Assembly: GCA_029821875.1 (NCBI GenBank) | Contig: JALGXW010000012.1 | Span: forward strand, 124,001 to 188,000 | DNA: 64,000 nt | Reading direction: 5' to 3' | Source of the DNA: Candidatus Hebobacterum abditum | Lineage (GTDB): Bacteria; Armatimonadota; Hebobacteria; Hebobacterales; Hebobacteraceae | In this document: piece by piece, positions 15,545 to 24,354 of the stretch | How positions within the stretch are numbered: the stretch's first letter is position 1 | Layout of the letters: each line of letters opens with the position of its first letter | Made by a program: the position numbers and the translations under genes | The notes under the pieces: generated by a model | Seen by the model: only the letters and a program-made list of their open reading frames with translations | The model's database searches: none | What the model was told of the DNA's origin: nothing

Positions 15545-17527
15545 GTGATCTCCTTCGGTGCCGATGTCTGCAGAGACTGGCCACGCGCCACAAGCAAGGA
15601 GTGGCTGGAGACGAACGGCCTCGGCGGCTACGCTTCCTCGACCATAGTGGGCGCCAATACGCGCCGCTACCACGGTCTGCTGGTCGCAGCCCTGAGTCCG
15701 CCAACCCACCGCACGCTTCTCCTCTCGAAGCTCGAGGAAACGCTCGCGCTCGCCGACACTGAGTACGATTTGTCGTGCAACCAGTACCCCGGTGCGATCT
15801 ACCCCGAGGGATATCGCTACCTCCGGGAGTTTCGGCTGGACCCGTTTCCTACGTTCCTCTACGAAGTCGACGGAAGCGCGCCCGTCCAACTCGAGAAGAC
15901 GGTGGCCATGTGCCACGGCCTCAACGCGGTTGTAGTGAGGTACCGGCTCATTCGGGGTGCGGGCACGGCAAGCCTCGTCGTGCGGCCGCTGATCAACTCC
16001 CGCGACCACCACCACCTCATGCGCGAGGGCAGCGACTTCGATACCTCAGTCACAGTATCCGGCGCGAGGGATCGGATCACCGCTCGACCCTATCCTACCG
16101 TGCCGCCACTCCACATCCACCTGCAGGGCGCTTACTTCGAGCCGTGGGGCTACTGGTACCACAACTTCGAGTACGCCCAGGAGGCCGTCCGGGGTCTTGA
16201 CTGGCGGGAAGACCAATATAGCCCAGGCTACTTCGTGTGCCAGCTGGAGGCAGGCGAGACACGCTTCCTCGTCGCGTCGGCGGACTCGCCGGCAATGCTC
16301 GACCCGGGCGAATTACTTGACCGCGAACACCGCAGGCGCGCTTCCTTGACAGCTCGGCGGTCGCACTTTCCCATACAGGTGCGCGAGCTTGCTGCCGCGA
16401 CCGATACGTTCCTCGTGTCACGCTCGACCCATTCGGGACAGGCGAACCCGCGCGGCGTGATCGCCGGCTATCACTGGTTCGAAGAATGGGGCAGGGATGC
16501 GATGATCAGCCTGCCTGGCCTCGCCCTCGTCACGGGGCGCTACGATGTAGCCCGGGAGGTTCTCCTCGCCTACGCCGAGCATCGCAACGAGGGGCTGATC
16601 CCCAACCGCATCCCTGAGGTGAGTGCGCATCCTGACTACAATACCGTAGACGCGACTCTCTGGCTGTTCTGGGCGGTCCAGAAGTATCTCGAGTACACCG
16701 CCGACGAGAAGTTCGTCGCCGAGTTCCTGCCGGTCCTTGTCGATGCCGTCAACTGCCACGCACGCGGCACCCGTTACGGCATCGAAGTCGACTCGGACGG
16801 CCTGCTGAGAGCGGGCGCGGCCGACACACAGCTCACGTGGATGGATGCGAAGGTGGGCGACTGGGTCGTGACTCCGCGGCACGGAAAGCCCGTAGAGGTT
16901 AACGCGCTCTGGTACAACGCACTCAGGTTCGTGGAGGAGTTGGGTGCGGAGCATCTCGGCCCTAAGCCCGAGGAGGTCGCACAGCGCTTTGGCCTGCGGT
17001 TCTGGTGTGAGGAGCGGGGCCATCTCAATGACGTTGTCGATGGCGACGTTCCTGCGGACGCCTCATTGCGCCCGAATCAGATCCTCGCGGTCAGCCTCCC
17101 CTACCCCGCGATTGAGGGCCAGCGCGCGCGGGCCGTGGTCGAGGCCGTCGAGCGCGACCTGCTGACCCCGTATGGGCTCCGCACATTGTCGCCGCACGAT
17201 GCAAGGTATCGCGCTCGGTACGGCGGAGATCAGTGGGAGCGTGATGGGGCCTATCACCAGGGGACGGTGTGGCCGTGGCTGCTCGGCCCCTTTATCACGG
17301 CCTACGTCCGGACGGCCGACGACAAGGATGCGGCGCGAGCGACAGCGCGGGGCTGGCTGAGGGCCTTCGACGGGCACATGCAGGAGGCTGGGCTCGGCCA
17401 CGTTTCGGAGATCTTCGACGGAGACGAGCCGCACGAGCCTCGCGGGTGCATCGCTCAGGCGTGGAGTGTGGCCGAGATACTGCGAGCGGCCGTGGAGGAC
17501 GTCGGCCTGCCTGGGATGGGTCGGTGA
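15545..17527 (+). CDS. Amylo-alpha-1,6-glucosidase / glycogen debranching enzyme
   Basis: Cleaves alpha-1,6 branch points in glycogen-like glucans. The N-terminal domain has the archetypal KEWLETNGLGGYASSTIVGANTRRYHGLLVAA (residues 18-49). The catalytic (alpha/alpha)6 region includes YHWFEEWGRDAMISLPGL, then NRIPE, DATLWLFWAVQKY and the C-terminal YHQGTVWPWLLGPF. The 660 residues match bacterial and archaeal debranching enzymes. Start GTG 15545 with GAGG upstream. It is 13 nt upstream of the GH15 gene, and the two probably act together on storage glucan or imported dextrins. No signal peptide is seen, so cytoplasmic. Confidence 0.92.
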   Translation: MISFGADVCRDWPRATSKEWLETNGLGGYASSTIVGANTRRYHGLLVAALSPPTHRTLLLSKLEETLALADTEYDLSCNQYPGAIYPEGYRYLREFRLDPFPTFLYEVDGSAPVQLEKTVAMCHGLNAVVVRYRLIRGAGTASLVVRPLINSRDHHHLMREGSDFDTSVTVSGARDRITARPYPTVPPLHIHLQGAYFEPWGYWYHNFEYAQEAVRGLDWREDQYSPGYFVCQLEAGETRFLVASADSPAMLDPGELLDREHRRRASLTARRSHFPIQVRELAAATDTFLVSRSTHSGQANPRGVIAGYHWFEEWGRDAMISLPGLALVTGRYDVAREVLLAYAEHRNEGLIPNRIPEVSAHPDYNTVDATLWLFWAVQKYLEYTADEKFVAEFLPVLVDAVNCHARGTRYGIEVDSDGLLRAGAADTQLTWMDAKVGDWVVTPRHGKPVEVNALWYNALRFVEELGAEHLGPKPEEVAQRFGLRFWCEERGHLNDVVDGDVPADASLRPNQILAVSLPYPAIEGQRARAVVEAVERDLLTPYGLRTLSPHDARYRARYGGDQWERDGAYHQGTVWPWLLGPFITAYVRTADDKDAARATARGWLRAFDGHMQEAGLGHVSEIFDGDEPHEPRGCIAQAWSVAEILRAAVEDVGLPGMGR

Positions 17528-17540
17528 AGGAGAACGCTGT

Positions 17541-19511
17541 ATGCCCAGAGATCTCCCCATAGGCAACGGTATACTGCTCATCAACTTCGACCGCGACTAT
17601 CAAGTGCGGGACATCTACTATCCCCACCTCGGCCGCGAGAACCACTCGGACGGACGGCCCTTCCGCGTGGGTGTCTGGTGCGACGGCTCCTTCTCCTGGC
17701 TCGGGCCTGCCTGGGAGATGACGAGGCTTTACCGCGAGGAATCCCTCGTGACAGATGTCCAAGCCCGCAACGAGGCGCTCGGAATCGAGCTTGCCTTCGA
17801 GGATGCAGTCGACTTCCACGAGCCGGTGTTCGTGCGGCATATCAGGGTCCGGAATCTACGGGACGAGAAGCGCGAGGCGCGCGTGTTCTTCTATCACGAT
17901 TTCTGCGTGTCGGGGACTCAGACCGGGGATACGGCGTACTACGATCCCGAGCTCGAGTCCGTGGTGCACTACAAGGGAGATCGGTGGTTCGCTGCCCACA
18001 CGTGCAGCCCCACTGCCTGTGGCGTCGAGCAATGGGCGTGCGGCAGGAAGGGCCCTCACCTTGCGGGCACGTGGAAGGACGCCGAGGACGGCCGGCTCTC
18101 CGGGAACCCGATCGATCACGGCGCGGCCGACTCAGCAATCGGCACCTCGGTACAATTGACGCCGCACGGCGAAGCCGAATTCTTCTACTCGCTGCTGGCC
18201 GCCACAGACCACGAGGAGTTGACGAAGCTGAGCTCTGTGGTGCACGACAAGGGCGCGCGCGAGTTCCTCCGCCGCACACACAACTACTGGCGGCTATGGG
18301 TGAACAAGGAAGAGCGAGATTTCGGCGACCTGCCGCGCGCGGTGGTCGACCTCTTCAAGCGAAGTCTGCTCATCATCAGGACACACCTGGATAGCGGCGG
18401 GGCGTTCATCGCGGCAAGCGATTGGGACATCCGCACCTTTGCCGATGACACGTACTGCTACATGTGGCCCAGAGACGGAGCTATCGCGGCCTACGCCATG
18501 GCGCGCGCCGGCTACTCCCATGTAGCGAGGAGCTTCTTTCAGTTCTGTGCCGAGGTGATTGAGCCCGGCGGGTACTTCCTTCACAAGTACAACTCCGACG
18601 GCACGTTGGCCAGCTCGTGGCAGCCTTGGGTGCACGAAGGCAGTCCGCACTTGCCGATCCAGGAGGACGGAACCGGCCTCGTGGTCTGGGCTCTATGGGA
18701 GCACTTCTCGCTCTATCACGACATCGAGTTCATCAAGCCCTTCTACAGGCCGGTCGTCATCCGCGCGGCGGAGTTCATGTTGCGCTTCCGCAATGAGGAG
18801 ACTGGCCTTCCTCTCCCCTCCCACGACCTGTGGGAGGAACGGCTCGGAGTACACACGTATACGGTGGCAGCCGTCTGTTCGGGGCTGAACGCGGCGGCGA
18901 GCTTCGCCGATGCCTTCGGCGAGACCGAGCACGCGAGCCGCTACCGGGCGGCCGCCAGCAGGATGAGGGAGGCGCTGAGGCGTCACCTGTTCAACAGGGA
19001 GCTGGACAGGTTTGCGCGCTGCGCTACGGCAGACGAAGATGGAGTTGGACACACGTTGGATATGACGGCCGATTCGAGCGTATATGGCGCGTTGCTCCTC
19101 GGAGCCTGTGACTGCGATGATCCGGAGATGATCGACACAGCCGACGCGCTGAAGGAAGAGTTGTGGGTGCGCACCAGTGTCGGAGGGCTTGCCAGATACG
19201 CCGGCGACTACTACCACCAGGTCGAAGGGGACTCCCGTCGTGTACCAGGGAACCCATGGTTCATCTCGACGCTCTGGTACGCGCAGTACCTCGTGCTCAA
19301 GGCTTCGAGCGCTGACGAGCTGCGATCGACGGCACTGCCGATCATCGAGTGGGTGGCCGATCACGCCCTGCCTTCGGGCGTGCTGGCCGAACAGGTAGAC
19401 CCCTACACGAATGAGCCGCTGTCGGTGTCGCCACTGACGTGGAGTCACGCCAGCGTCGTGATCACGGTGCTGGACTACTTGAAGCGCATGGACGAGTTGT
19501 CCTCGGGCTGA
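17541..19511 (+). CDS. Glycoside hydrolase family 15 protein (glucoamylase-like)
   Basis: A 656-residue bacterial GH15 enzyme releasing glucose from the non-reducing ends of alpha-glucans. The N-terminal beta-sandwich begins DLPIGNGILLINFDRDYQVRD. The catalytic barrel shows YCYMWPRDGAIAAYAM (about 305-320), the general-acid region IQEDGTGLVVWALWEH, and LPSHDLWEERLGVHTYT. The ATG at 17541 has AAGGAG 8 nt upstream and follows the debranching enzyme by 13 nt. No signal peptide, so likely cytoplasmic breakdown of glycogen or maltodextrin in partnership with the upstream enzyme. Trehalase activity is an alternative seen in some GH15 proteins. Confidence 0.9.
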   Translation: MPRDLPIGNGILLINFDRDYQVRDIYYPHLGRENHSDGRPFRVGVWCDGSFSWLGPAWEMTRLYREESLVTDVQARNEALGIELAFEDAVDFHEPVFVRHIRVRNLRDEKREARVFFYHDFCVSGTQTGDTAYYDPELESVVHYKGDRWFAAHTCSPTACGVEQWACGRKGPHLAGTWKDAEDGRLSGNPIDHGAADSAIGTSVQLTPHGEAEFFYSLLAATDHEELTKLSSVVHDKGAREFLRRTHNYWRLWVNKEERDFGDLPRAVVDLFKRSLLIIRTHLDSGGAFIAASDWDIRTFADDTYCYMWPRDGAIAAYAMARAGYSHVARSFFQFCAEVIEPGGYFLHKYNSDGTLASSWQPWVHEGSPHLPIQEDGTGLVVWALWEHFSLYHDIEFIKPFYRPVVIRAAEFMLRFRNEETGLPLPSHDLWEERLGVHTYTVAAVCSGLNAAASFADAFGETEHASRYRAAASRMREALRRHLFNRELDRFARCATADEDGVGHTLDMTADSSVYGALLLGACDCDDPEMIDTADALKEELWVRTSVGGLARYAGDYYHQVEGDSRRVPGNPWFISTLWYAQYLVLKASSADELRSTALPIIEWVADHALPSGVLAEQVDPYTNEPLSVSPLTWSHASVVITVLDYLKRMDELSSG

Positions 19512-19535
19512 GATCTTACGGTCGAAGGGAGGCGC

Positions 19536-19934
19536 ATGGAGAGAATCAACATCGCAACGCGATCGCGCACGCAGGCCGTTGACATCACGGCGCAAGTGCA
19601 AGAGATCGTGTCCAGGTCGCCGACCAAGAGCGGCCTTGTGGTGGTCTGCAGTGTTCATACGACGGCGGGCGTGACGATAAACGAGAACGCCGATCCCGAC
19701 GTGATGTCAGATGTCATGGAGGCGCTCGCGCGACTGGTACCCCGCGCCGGCCCTTACGCGCACGCGGAGGGGAACTCAGACTCCCACGTCAAGAGCAGCC
19801 TGGTCGGATCGTCGGTCACGGTGCCGGTCGAGGACGGGGAACTCCAACTGGGCACATGGCAGGGCATCTACTTCTGCGAGTTCGACGGGCCGCGCCGGCG
19901 CCGAGTGCTGGTTCAGATCATACCGGGCGGATGA
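19536..19934 (+). CDS. yjbQ: YjbQ/UPF0047 family protein (secondary thiamine-phosphate synthase-like)
   Basis: A 132-residue protein of the universally distributed UPF0047 family. Signature segments are VVVCSVHTTAGVTINENADPDV (35-56), YAHAEGNSDSHVKSSLVG (74-91) and GTWQGIYFCEFDGPRRRRVLVQI near the C-terminus, with conserved histidines in the first two. Escherichia coli YjbQ has weak thiamine-phosphate synthase activity in vitro; the physiological role is unsettled. It lies 24 nt after the GH15 gene with GGAGG before the ATG. Confidence 0.9.
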   Translation: MERINIATRSRTQAVDITAQVQEIVSRSPTKSGLVVVCSVHTTAGVTINENADPDVMSDVMEALARLVPRAGPYAHAEGNSDSHVKSSLVGSSVTVPVEDGELQLGTWQGIYFCEFDGPRRRRVLVQIIPGG

Positions 19935-20069
19935 CGTCGCCAGCGACAGCCCCCAGAACTGCACAATCGCAAGTCGAGCCGCGCATAGTCTCGGTGCCTC
20001 TGTGGGATACTGATTATGGGTGTGAAGTCGTGTGGCGTCCTTCGCGGGCGCCTGAAAGGGTAGAGGCAG

Positions 20070-20666
20070 ATGCCGGTTGAGGGCGCATCCCGTATCGAGA
20101 AGATGCGCACCATCGTGTTCCTGGCGATGTGCGCTCTAATCGTCGTGTTCGCCGCTCCGGTGAGACCCGGCATCGTACTGGGCGAGTCCATGGCTCCGAC
20201 ATTTCACAGCGGCCAGGTCTTCCTGACCTCCCGCGTGGCTGGCCCGGAGAGCGTTCGGAAGGGCGATGTCGTGCTTCTGGCCGTCGATGACCAAGTGTTC
20301 CTGAAGCGCGTGTTCGCCCTCGGCGGCGAGACCGTTTGGCTGCTGGATGCTGTCCGGCATGGGCGGCAGGTACGGCGGGTGGTGCGGCCCGCGGAGGTCG
20401 CCCGGCTGCACAGGCTGGCCTCGCCCTACGGTGAGCCCGTGCAGCTCGAGCGGATCACAGTGCCGGAAGAGCACGTCTACGTGCTTGGCGACTCCGCCGC
20501 GAACTCCTACGACAGTCGGCACTTCGGCCCTGTCCCGCTTGACACAGTGCGCGGCCGGGTCGTCATCTCCCGTCTCTTCCACCTGTGGGGGCCAGATGCC
20601 GAGGGCACCTCGGTCGCGATGGCCGGGGAACGGCCGGGGCGGCGGGCGCCGTCAGGCCAGCCGTAG
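20070..20666 (+). CDS. lepB: Signal peptidase I
   Basis: Cleaves Sec and Tat signal peptides at the outer face of the cytoplasmic membrane. One N-terminal membrane helix (about 14-30) is followed by the catalytic motif GESMAPTF with Ser40. The Lys motif is VFLKRVFALGGE with Lys79, and the box VLGDSAANSYDSRHFGPVP matches SPase motif E. At 198 residues it is the compact single-helix form. It is separated from yjbQ by 135 nt with no clear promoter and is convergent with the minus-strand gene at 20671, 4 nt away. Confidence 0.92.
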   Translation: MPVEGASRIEKMRTIVFLAMCALIVVFAAPVRPGIVLGESMAPTFHSGQVFLTSRVAGPESVRKGDVVLLAVDDQVFLKRVFALGGETVWLLDAVRHGRQVRRVVRPAEVARLHRLASPYGEPVQLERITVPEEHVYVLGDSAANSYDSRHFGPVPLDTVRGRVVISRLFHLWGPDAEGTSVAMAGERPGRRAPSGQP

Positions 20667-20670
20667 GCCC

Positions 20671-21306
20671 CTAGCTGTCCGGCTCGAGACAGAGCCACCA
20701 GTGGGGATCGAGCGAGTCCAGCGCGATCTCGCGCAGTCGAAGTGGCGAGTATCTGATCCACCGTCGAGCCAGCTCGATGTACTGCGTGTACAGGTCCATT
20801 GGTTGCCCTGCCACCAGGTCGGCCCCGAGAACGCGATGATGGTGGACGATCTTGGCGGATGTGCGGAGCAGCGGCTGCCAGCTCTCCATCAGGCTGACGA
20901 AGAACGGGGCCGCCACCTCCTCCAGATCGCCGGCGCGCCAGTAGGCTCTCACGGCGCGGGCCCAGGGAGAGTACTCCCCGGAGGCCGCATCGCGCGGCTC
21001 CAGTTCCTCGTGGCGGGACAACGCCTCGATCACTATGTCATCGATGGCGTGGTCGAAGAGGGCCGCATCCACAGTGCCCGTCCGGACAACCGCCGCGAGG
21101 TCACGCAGAGTCACTGCCGGGATCGCGTTGTGTCGCCGCTTGCCGCGGCCTTCACGCGGCACAACTTCGAAGGCAGTGGCCCGAGCCGATGGCCGAAGCG
21201 CCATCAACGCTTGCACGACCGAAGCGTCGCCCTGTGGTGCGGCCACCAACACTTCGGGGCGCTCCGGCAGGTCTAACATGTCCAGCACATGATGCCAATC
21301 AGCCAA
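20671..21306 (-). CDS. Hypothetical protein, possibly Rossmann/methyltransferase-like
   Basis: I do not recognise this 211-residue protein. The N-terminal half has alternating strands and helices: RPEVLVAAPQGDASVVQALM, then RATAFEVVPREG, then a DAALFDHAIDDIVIEAL segment. That is reminiscent of a SAM-methyltransferase core without a clear GxGxG. The C-terminal half is rich in Trp, His and Arg (KIVHHHRVLGADLVAGQPMDLY, ARRWIRYSP, DPHWWLCLE). TTG at 21306 is the likely start, with GAGG 8 nt upstream; ATG 21279 is the alternative. It follows nrdJ by 39 nt on the same strand and may be cotranscribed with nrdR-nrdJ. Function unknown. Confidence 0.65.
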   Translation of the reverse strand: MADWHHVLDMLDLPERPEVLVAAPQGDASVVQALMALRPSARATAFEVVPREGRGKRRHNAIPAVTLRDLAAVVRTGTVDAALFDHAIDDIVIEALSRHEELEPRDAASGEYSPWARAVRAYWRAGDLEEVAAPFFVSLMESWQPLLRTSAKIVHHHRVLGADLVAGQPMDLYTQYIELARRWIRYSPLRLREIALDSLDPHWWLCLEPDS

Positions 21307-21345
21307 GGGATTCGCCTCGGGTTGGAGACACTGCGGCCGGACGCG

Positions 21346-23637
21346 CTACGTACACCGAGAGTACCCACAGGCGCGGCACACCACACAGCCCTCTGACAGC
21401 TCCAGCATGCTGCCGCAGTCAGGGCACTCCGGATTGTAGCCGACACTGGCGATGTCGTTCTCCGGCGGCTTCTCGAGTGCAGTCGCCCCCGCCACTTCGT
21501 TCCCGCTGGCATGTCCGTTCGAGGCGAGATACCGCTCGATGGCCTTCCCCACTGCGTCCGCGCAGGAAAGGGTGACCGAGCCTCGATCCCAGGAGGGCAT
21601 GGGGCACCGGATTCCCTTCAGCTCGTCTACGATCGACTTGGGGTCAACCCCCGATCTCAGGACGAGGGATATCATGCGCGCGGTCGCCTCGGACTGCGAT
21701 GCAGTGCACCCGCCGGACTTGCCGATGGTTGTGAAGACCTCGCACAGGCCCTGCTCGTCCTCGTTGACTGTGACGTACAGATTGCCACAACCTGTCTTGA
21801 TCTTCTCGGTGCTTCCCGCAGTGAGCGTGGGACGCGCGCGCGGGACGATTGTTGCCGCTTCGGCGATGACGGGCGCGCTTTCCTCCACCTTGGCTGGCGC
21901 TTTCGAACCGGCCGTGAGGACCTGGGAATCCCGGGAGCCGTCCCGGTACACGGTCACGCCCTTGCAGCCCAGTTCATCCGCCAGCATGTAGACGCGCTCG
22001 ATGTCCTCCCTCGTTGCTTCGTTCCGGAAATTGACGGTCTTGGATACAGCATTGTCAGTGTGCTGCTGGAATCCCCCCTGCATGCGGATGTGCCACTCGG
22101 GCGAGATATCGTATGCGGTCACGAAAAGCCGCCTGACGTCCTCGGGGATCCCATCGACATCCGCCAGCGACTTGTGATCACCTATCTCCCTCATCAACTG
22201 CTCGGAGTAGAAGCCTCGTTCGATGGCGATCTTCTCGAAGAGTGGATGGATCTCCAACATTTCCTGGCCGTCGAGAATCCGACGTGTGTAGACGACAGCG
22301 AAGAGGGGCTCTATCCCCGAGGAGCAGGCCGCGATGATCGAGAGCGTCCCGGTCGGCGCGATCGTGGTCACGGTCGCGTTCCGGAGACGCGGCCCCGCGT
22401 CGGCGAAGATGCTGTGCTCGAAGTTGGGGAACACTCCGCGCTCGCGGCCAATCTCTTCAGAGATAGCCATTCCCTGGGAGTGAATGAACCGCATCACCTC
22501 TCCGGCCGTCTCGAGCCCCTGCTCGGAATCGTAGGGGATGCCGAGCTGAATCAGCATATCAGCGAAGCCCATGACGCCGAGGCCGATCTTCCGGTTGCCT
22601 CGGGCCATTTCGTCGATCCTGTCGAGCGGATACTCGTTGACGTCTATGACATCGTCCAGGAACCGAACGGCCGTGCTGACTGCGGAGCCAAGGCGGTGGA
22701 AGTCTATCTCCGGCCGATCCCCTTGTCGCACGAAGTGAGACAGGTTGAGCGAGCCCAGATTGCAGGCCTCATAGGGAAGGAGAGGCTGTTCGCCACACGG
22801 ATTCGTGGACTCGATCTCGCCGAGCGCCGGCGTCGGGTTGGCCTCTTTGAGTCGGTCCAGGAAGACTATGCCGGGTTCTCCCGTTCCCCAGGCGCCCTCG
22901 ACGATGAGGTCGAATATCTCGCGGGCCGGCCGGCGCTCGACGACCTTCTGCGTCCGGGGGTTGACGAGATCATATTCCGCGTCGTCGCGGATCGCCTGCA
23001 TAAACTCCCCTGTCAGGCCGACCGAGATGTTGAAGTTGGTCAGGGCGGACGTGTCGCGCTTGGCGGTGATGAACTCAACTATGTCGGGATGGTCGACGCG
23101 GAGGATGGCCATGTTTGCGCCCCGCCGAGTGCCGCCCTGCTTCACGGCCTCCGTTGCCGCATTGAAGACCTTCATGAACGAGACCGGACCCGAGGCGATG
23201 CCTCCTGTCGTGCGAACGATATCGCCCTGGGGCCGCAGGCGCGAGAAGGAGAAACCGGTGCCCCCGCCAGACTGATGTATGAGCGCGGTGTCTTTGATCG
23301 TCTCGAAGATCGACTCCATCGAGTCCTCGACGGGAAGCACGAAGCAGGCCGATAGCTGCTGTAGCTCTCGGCCTGCGTTCATCAACGTCGGCGAGTTGGG
23401 CAGGAAGTCAAGCTGTGCCATCGCGCGGTAGAACTCGGTGGCCTCTGCTTCGACGTCTGCTGCCGGGTCATAGCGAGCGCTTGCCGATGCCACGTCTCTG
23501 GCCACGCGCCAGAACATCTCCCACGGCTCCTCAGTGGGTACGCCCTCCTCGTTCTTCCGAAGGTAGCGCTTGCGGAGGACCGTCAGGGCGTTCTCAGTGA
23601 ACTGGGGCAGAGGCAGATCGTGTGGCAAGCTAGACAC
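21346..23637 (-). CDS. nrdJ: Vitamin B12-dependent ribonucleotide reductase (class II)
   Basis: Reduces ribonucleotides to deoxyribonucleotides using adenosylcobalamin, with no need for oxygen. The 763 residues hold an ATP-cone-free N-terminus, FLPNSPTLMNAGRELQQLSACFVLPVEDSMESIFETI with the substrate disulphide cysteine, GGGTGFSFSRLRP, and the radical-site motif NPCGEQPLLPYEACNLGSLNLS. TVTTIAPTGTLSIIAACSSGIEPLF follows, and the C-terminus is a cysteine-rich tail (CPDCGSMLELSEGCVVCRACGYSRC) for redox relay. GTG 23637 has GAGGAG 8 nt upstream. It lies 25 nt after nrdR and is controlled by the same promoter region. No intein or truncation. Confidence 0.96.
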   Translation of the reverse strand: MSSLPHDLPLPQFTENALTVLRKRYLRKNEEGVPTEEPWEMFWRVARDVASASARYDPAADVEAEATEFYRAMAQLDFLPNSPTLMNAGRELQQLSACFVLPVEDSMESIFETIKDTALIHQSGGGTGFSFSRLRPQGDIVRTTGGIASGPVSFMKVFNAATEAVKQGGTRRGANMAILRVDHPDIVEFITAKRDTSALTNFNISVGLTGEFMQAIRDDAEYDLVNPRTQKVVERRPAREIFDLIVEGAWGTGEPGIVFLDRLKEANPTPALGEIESTNPCGEQPLLPYEACNLGSLNLSHFVRQGDRPEIDFHRLGSAVSTAVRFLDDVIDVNEYPLDRIDEMARGNRKIGLGVMGFADMLIQLGIPYDSEQGLETAGEVMRFIHSQGMAISEEIGRERGVFPNFEHSIFADAGPRLRNATVTTIAPTGTLSIIAACSSGIEPLFAVVYTRRILDGQEMLEIHPLFEKIAIERGFYSEQLMREIGDHKSLADVDGIPEDVRRLFVTAYDISPEWHIRMQGGFQQHTDNAVSKTVNFRNEATREDIERVYMLADELGCKGVTVYRDGSRDSQVLTAGSKAPAKVEESAPVIAEAATIVPRARPTLTAGSTEKIKTGCGNLYVTVNEDEQGLCEVFTTIGKSGGCTASQSEATARMISLVLRSGVDPKSIVDELKGIRCPMPSWDRGSVTLSCADAVGKAIERYLASNGHASGNEVAGATALEKPPENDIASVGYNPECPDCGSMLELSEGCVVCRACGYSRCT

Positions 23638-23662
23638 TAGTGTGGCTCCTCATGCATCGTGA

Positions 23663-24175
23663 TCATTCCTGTGACTCAAAGAGCGTCGCCTGCTCGGGGC
23701 TCTCCCTCTCCGTCGGCGGTGACGCATTCCGCACGAGTGATTCGATCTCCTTTACGAATGAGCCCGTGTCCCGGAACTCCTTGTACACAGACGCAAAGCG
23801 TACGTAGGCGACCTCGTCTAGGTGCCGCAGCGCCTCCATGACCCAAGCGCCGATCTTGGCCGATGCCACCTCCTCCGAGAGTTGATCCTTCACACGGCGC
23901 TCAATGGCATCGGCCGCCTCCTCGATGGCCTGTCGGCTGATCGGTCTCTTCTCGCAGGCCTTGCTAATGCCGGTCAGTACCTTCTCGCGATCGAAGGGCT
24001 CGCGCCCGCCATCCTTCTTGACGACGTAGACGCGCACCTCGGTCGGTCGCTCGTAAGTGGTGAACCGGCGGCCGCAATCCGGGCACTCGCGGCGACGCCT
24101 GACGACCGTGTCGTCGTCACTCGTCCGCGAGTCCACGACTCGGCTATCCCCGTGTTGACAGAACTGGCACTTCAC
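23663..24175 (-). CDS. nrdR: Transcriptional repressor NrdR
   Basis: Zinc-ribbon and ATP-cone repressor of ribonucleotide reductase genes. The zinc ribbon has CQFCQHGDSRVVDSR (3-17) and CPDCGRRFTTYERP (31-44). The ATP-cone begins VVKKDGGREPFDREKVLTGISKAC. At 170 residues it is slightly longer than usual because of a C-terminal tail rich in Ser and Glu (ASPPTERESPEQATLFESQE). It is the first gene of nrdR-nrdJ(-orphan). Autoregulation is likely, because a candidate NrdR box overlaps its promoter (24220-24235). Confidence 0.95.
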   Translation of the reverse strand: MKCQFCQHGDSRVVDSRTSDDDTVVRRRRECPDCGRRFTTYERPTEVRVYVVKKDGGREPFDREKVLTGISKACEKRPISRQAIEEAADAIERRVKDQLSEEVASAKIGAWVMEALRHLDEVAYVRFASVYKEFRDTGSFVKEIESLVRNASPPTERESPEQATLFESQE

Positions 24176-24209
24176 GCTGGCCCGACCCGCTATGTAGTAG
24201 GGGCGGAGT

Positions 24210-24238
24210 TATATACCACACCACATATAGTATGTCAA
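24210..24238 (-). promoter_or_regulatory. nrdR-nrdJ proximal promoter with overlapping candidate NrdR box
   Basis: Minus-strand TTGACA (24238-24233), a 17-nt spacer and TATATA (24215-24210, preceded by TGG) make a strong promoter about 35 nt before nrdR. The spacer contains ACATACTATATGTGGT (24235-24220), an imperfect 11/16 match to the palindromic NrdR box (acaCwAtATaTwGtgt). Binding there would block RNA polymerase. A second box at the usual helical spacing is not convincing. Confidence 0.6.
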
Positions 24239-24269
24239 CACGGAATTGAGTTACCTCGAAAGCAGCGCC

Positions 24270-24298
24270 AGAATAGCACACATCTGTTTGCATGTCAA
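24270..24298 (-). promoter_or_regulatory. nrdR-nrdJ distal promoter
   Basis: A second minus-strand promoter: TTGACA (24298-24293), 17-nt spacer, TATTCT (24275-24270), 60 nt upstream of the first. It does not overlap the candidate NrdR box, so it could give NrdR-independent expression. Confidence 0.55.
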
Positions 24299-24354
24299 GC
24301 TCCGACCCAAGGCGGGAGCGGTGCCAAAGAGGTGTATGGGAACGTTCGAGAATG

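Noticed and set aside
21511-23355. 614-codon open frame antisense to nrdJ
   Set aside because: Shadow frame; nrdJ on the other strand has all class II motifs.
24181-24215. A second NrdR box near 24190-24200
   Set aside because: At the right spacing from the first but the match to the consensus is too poor.
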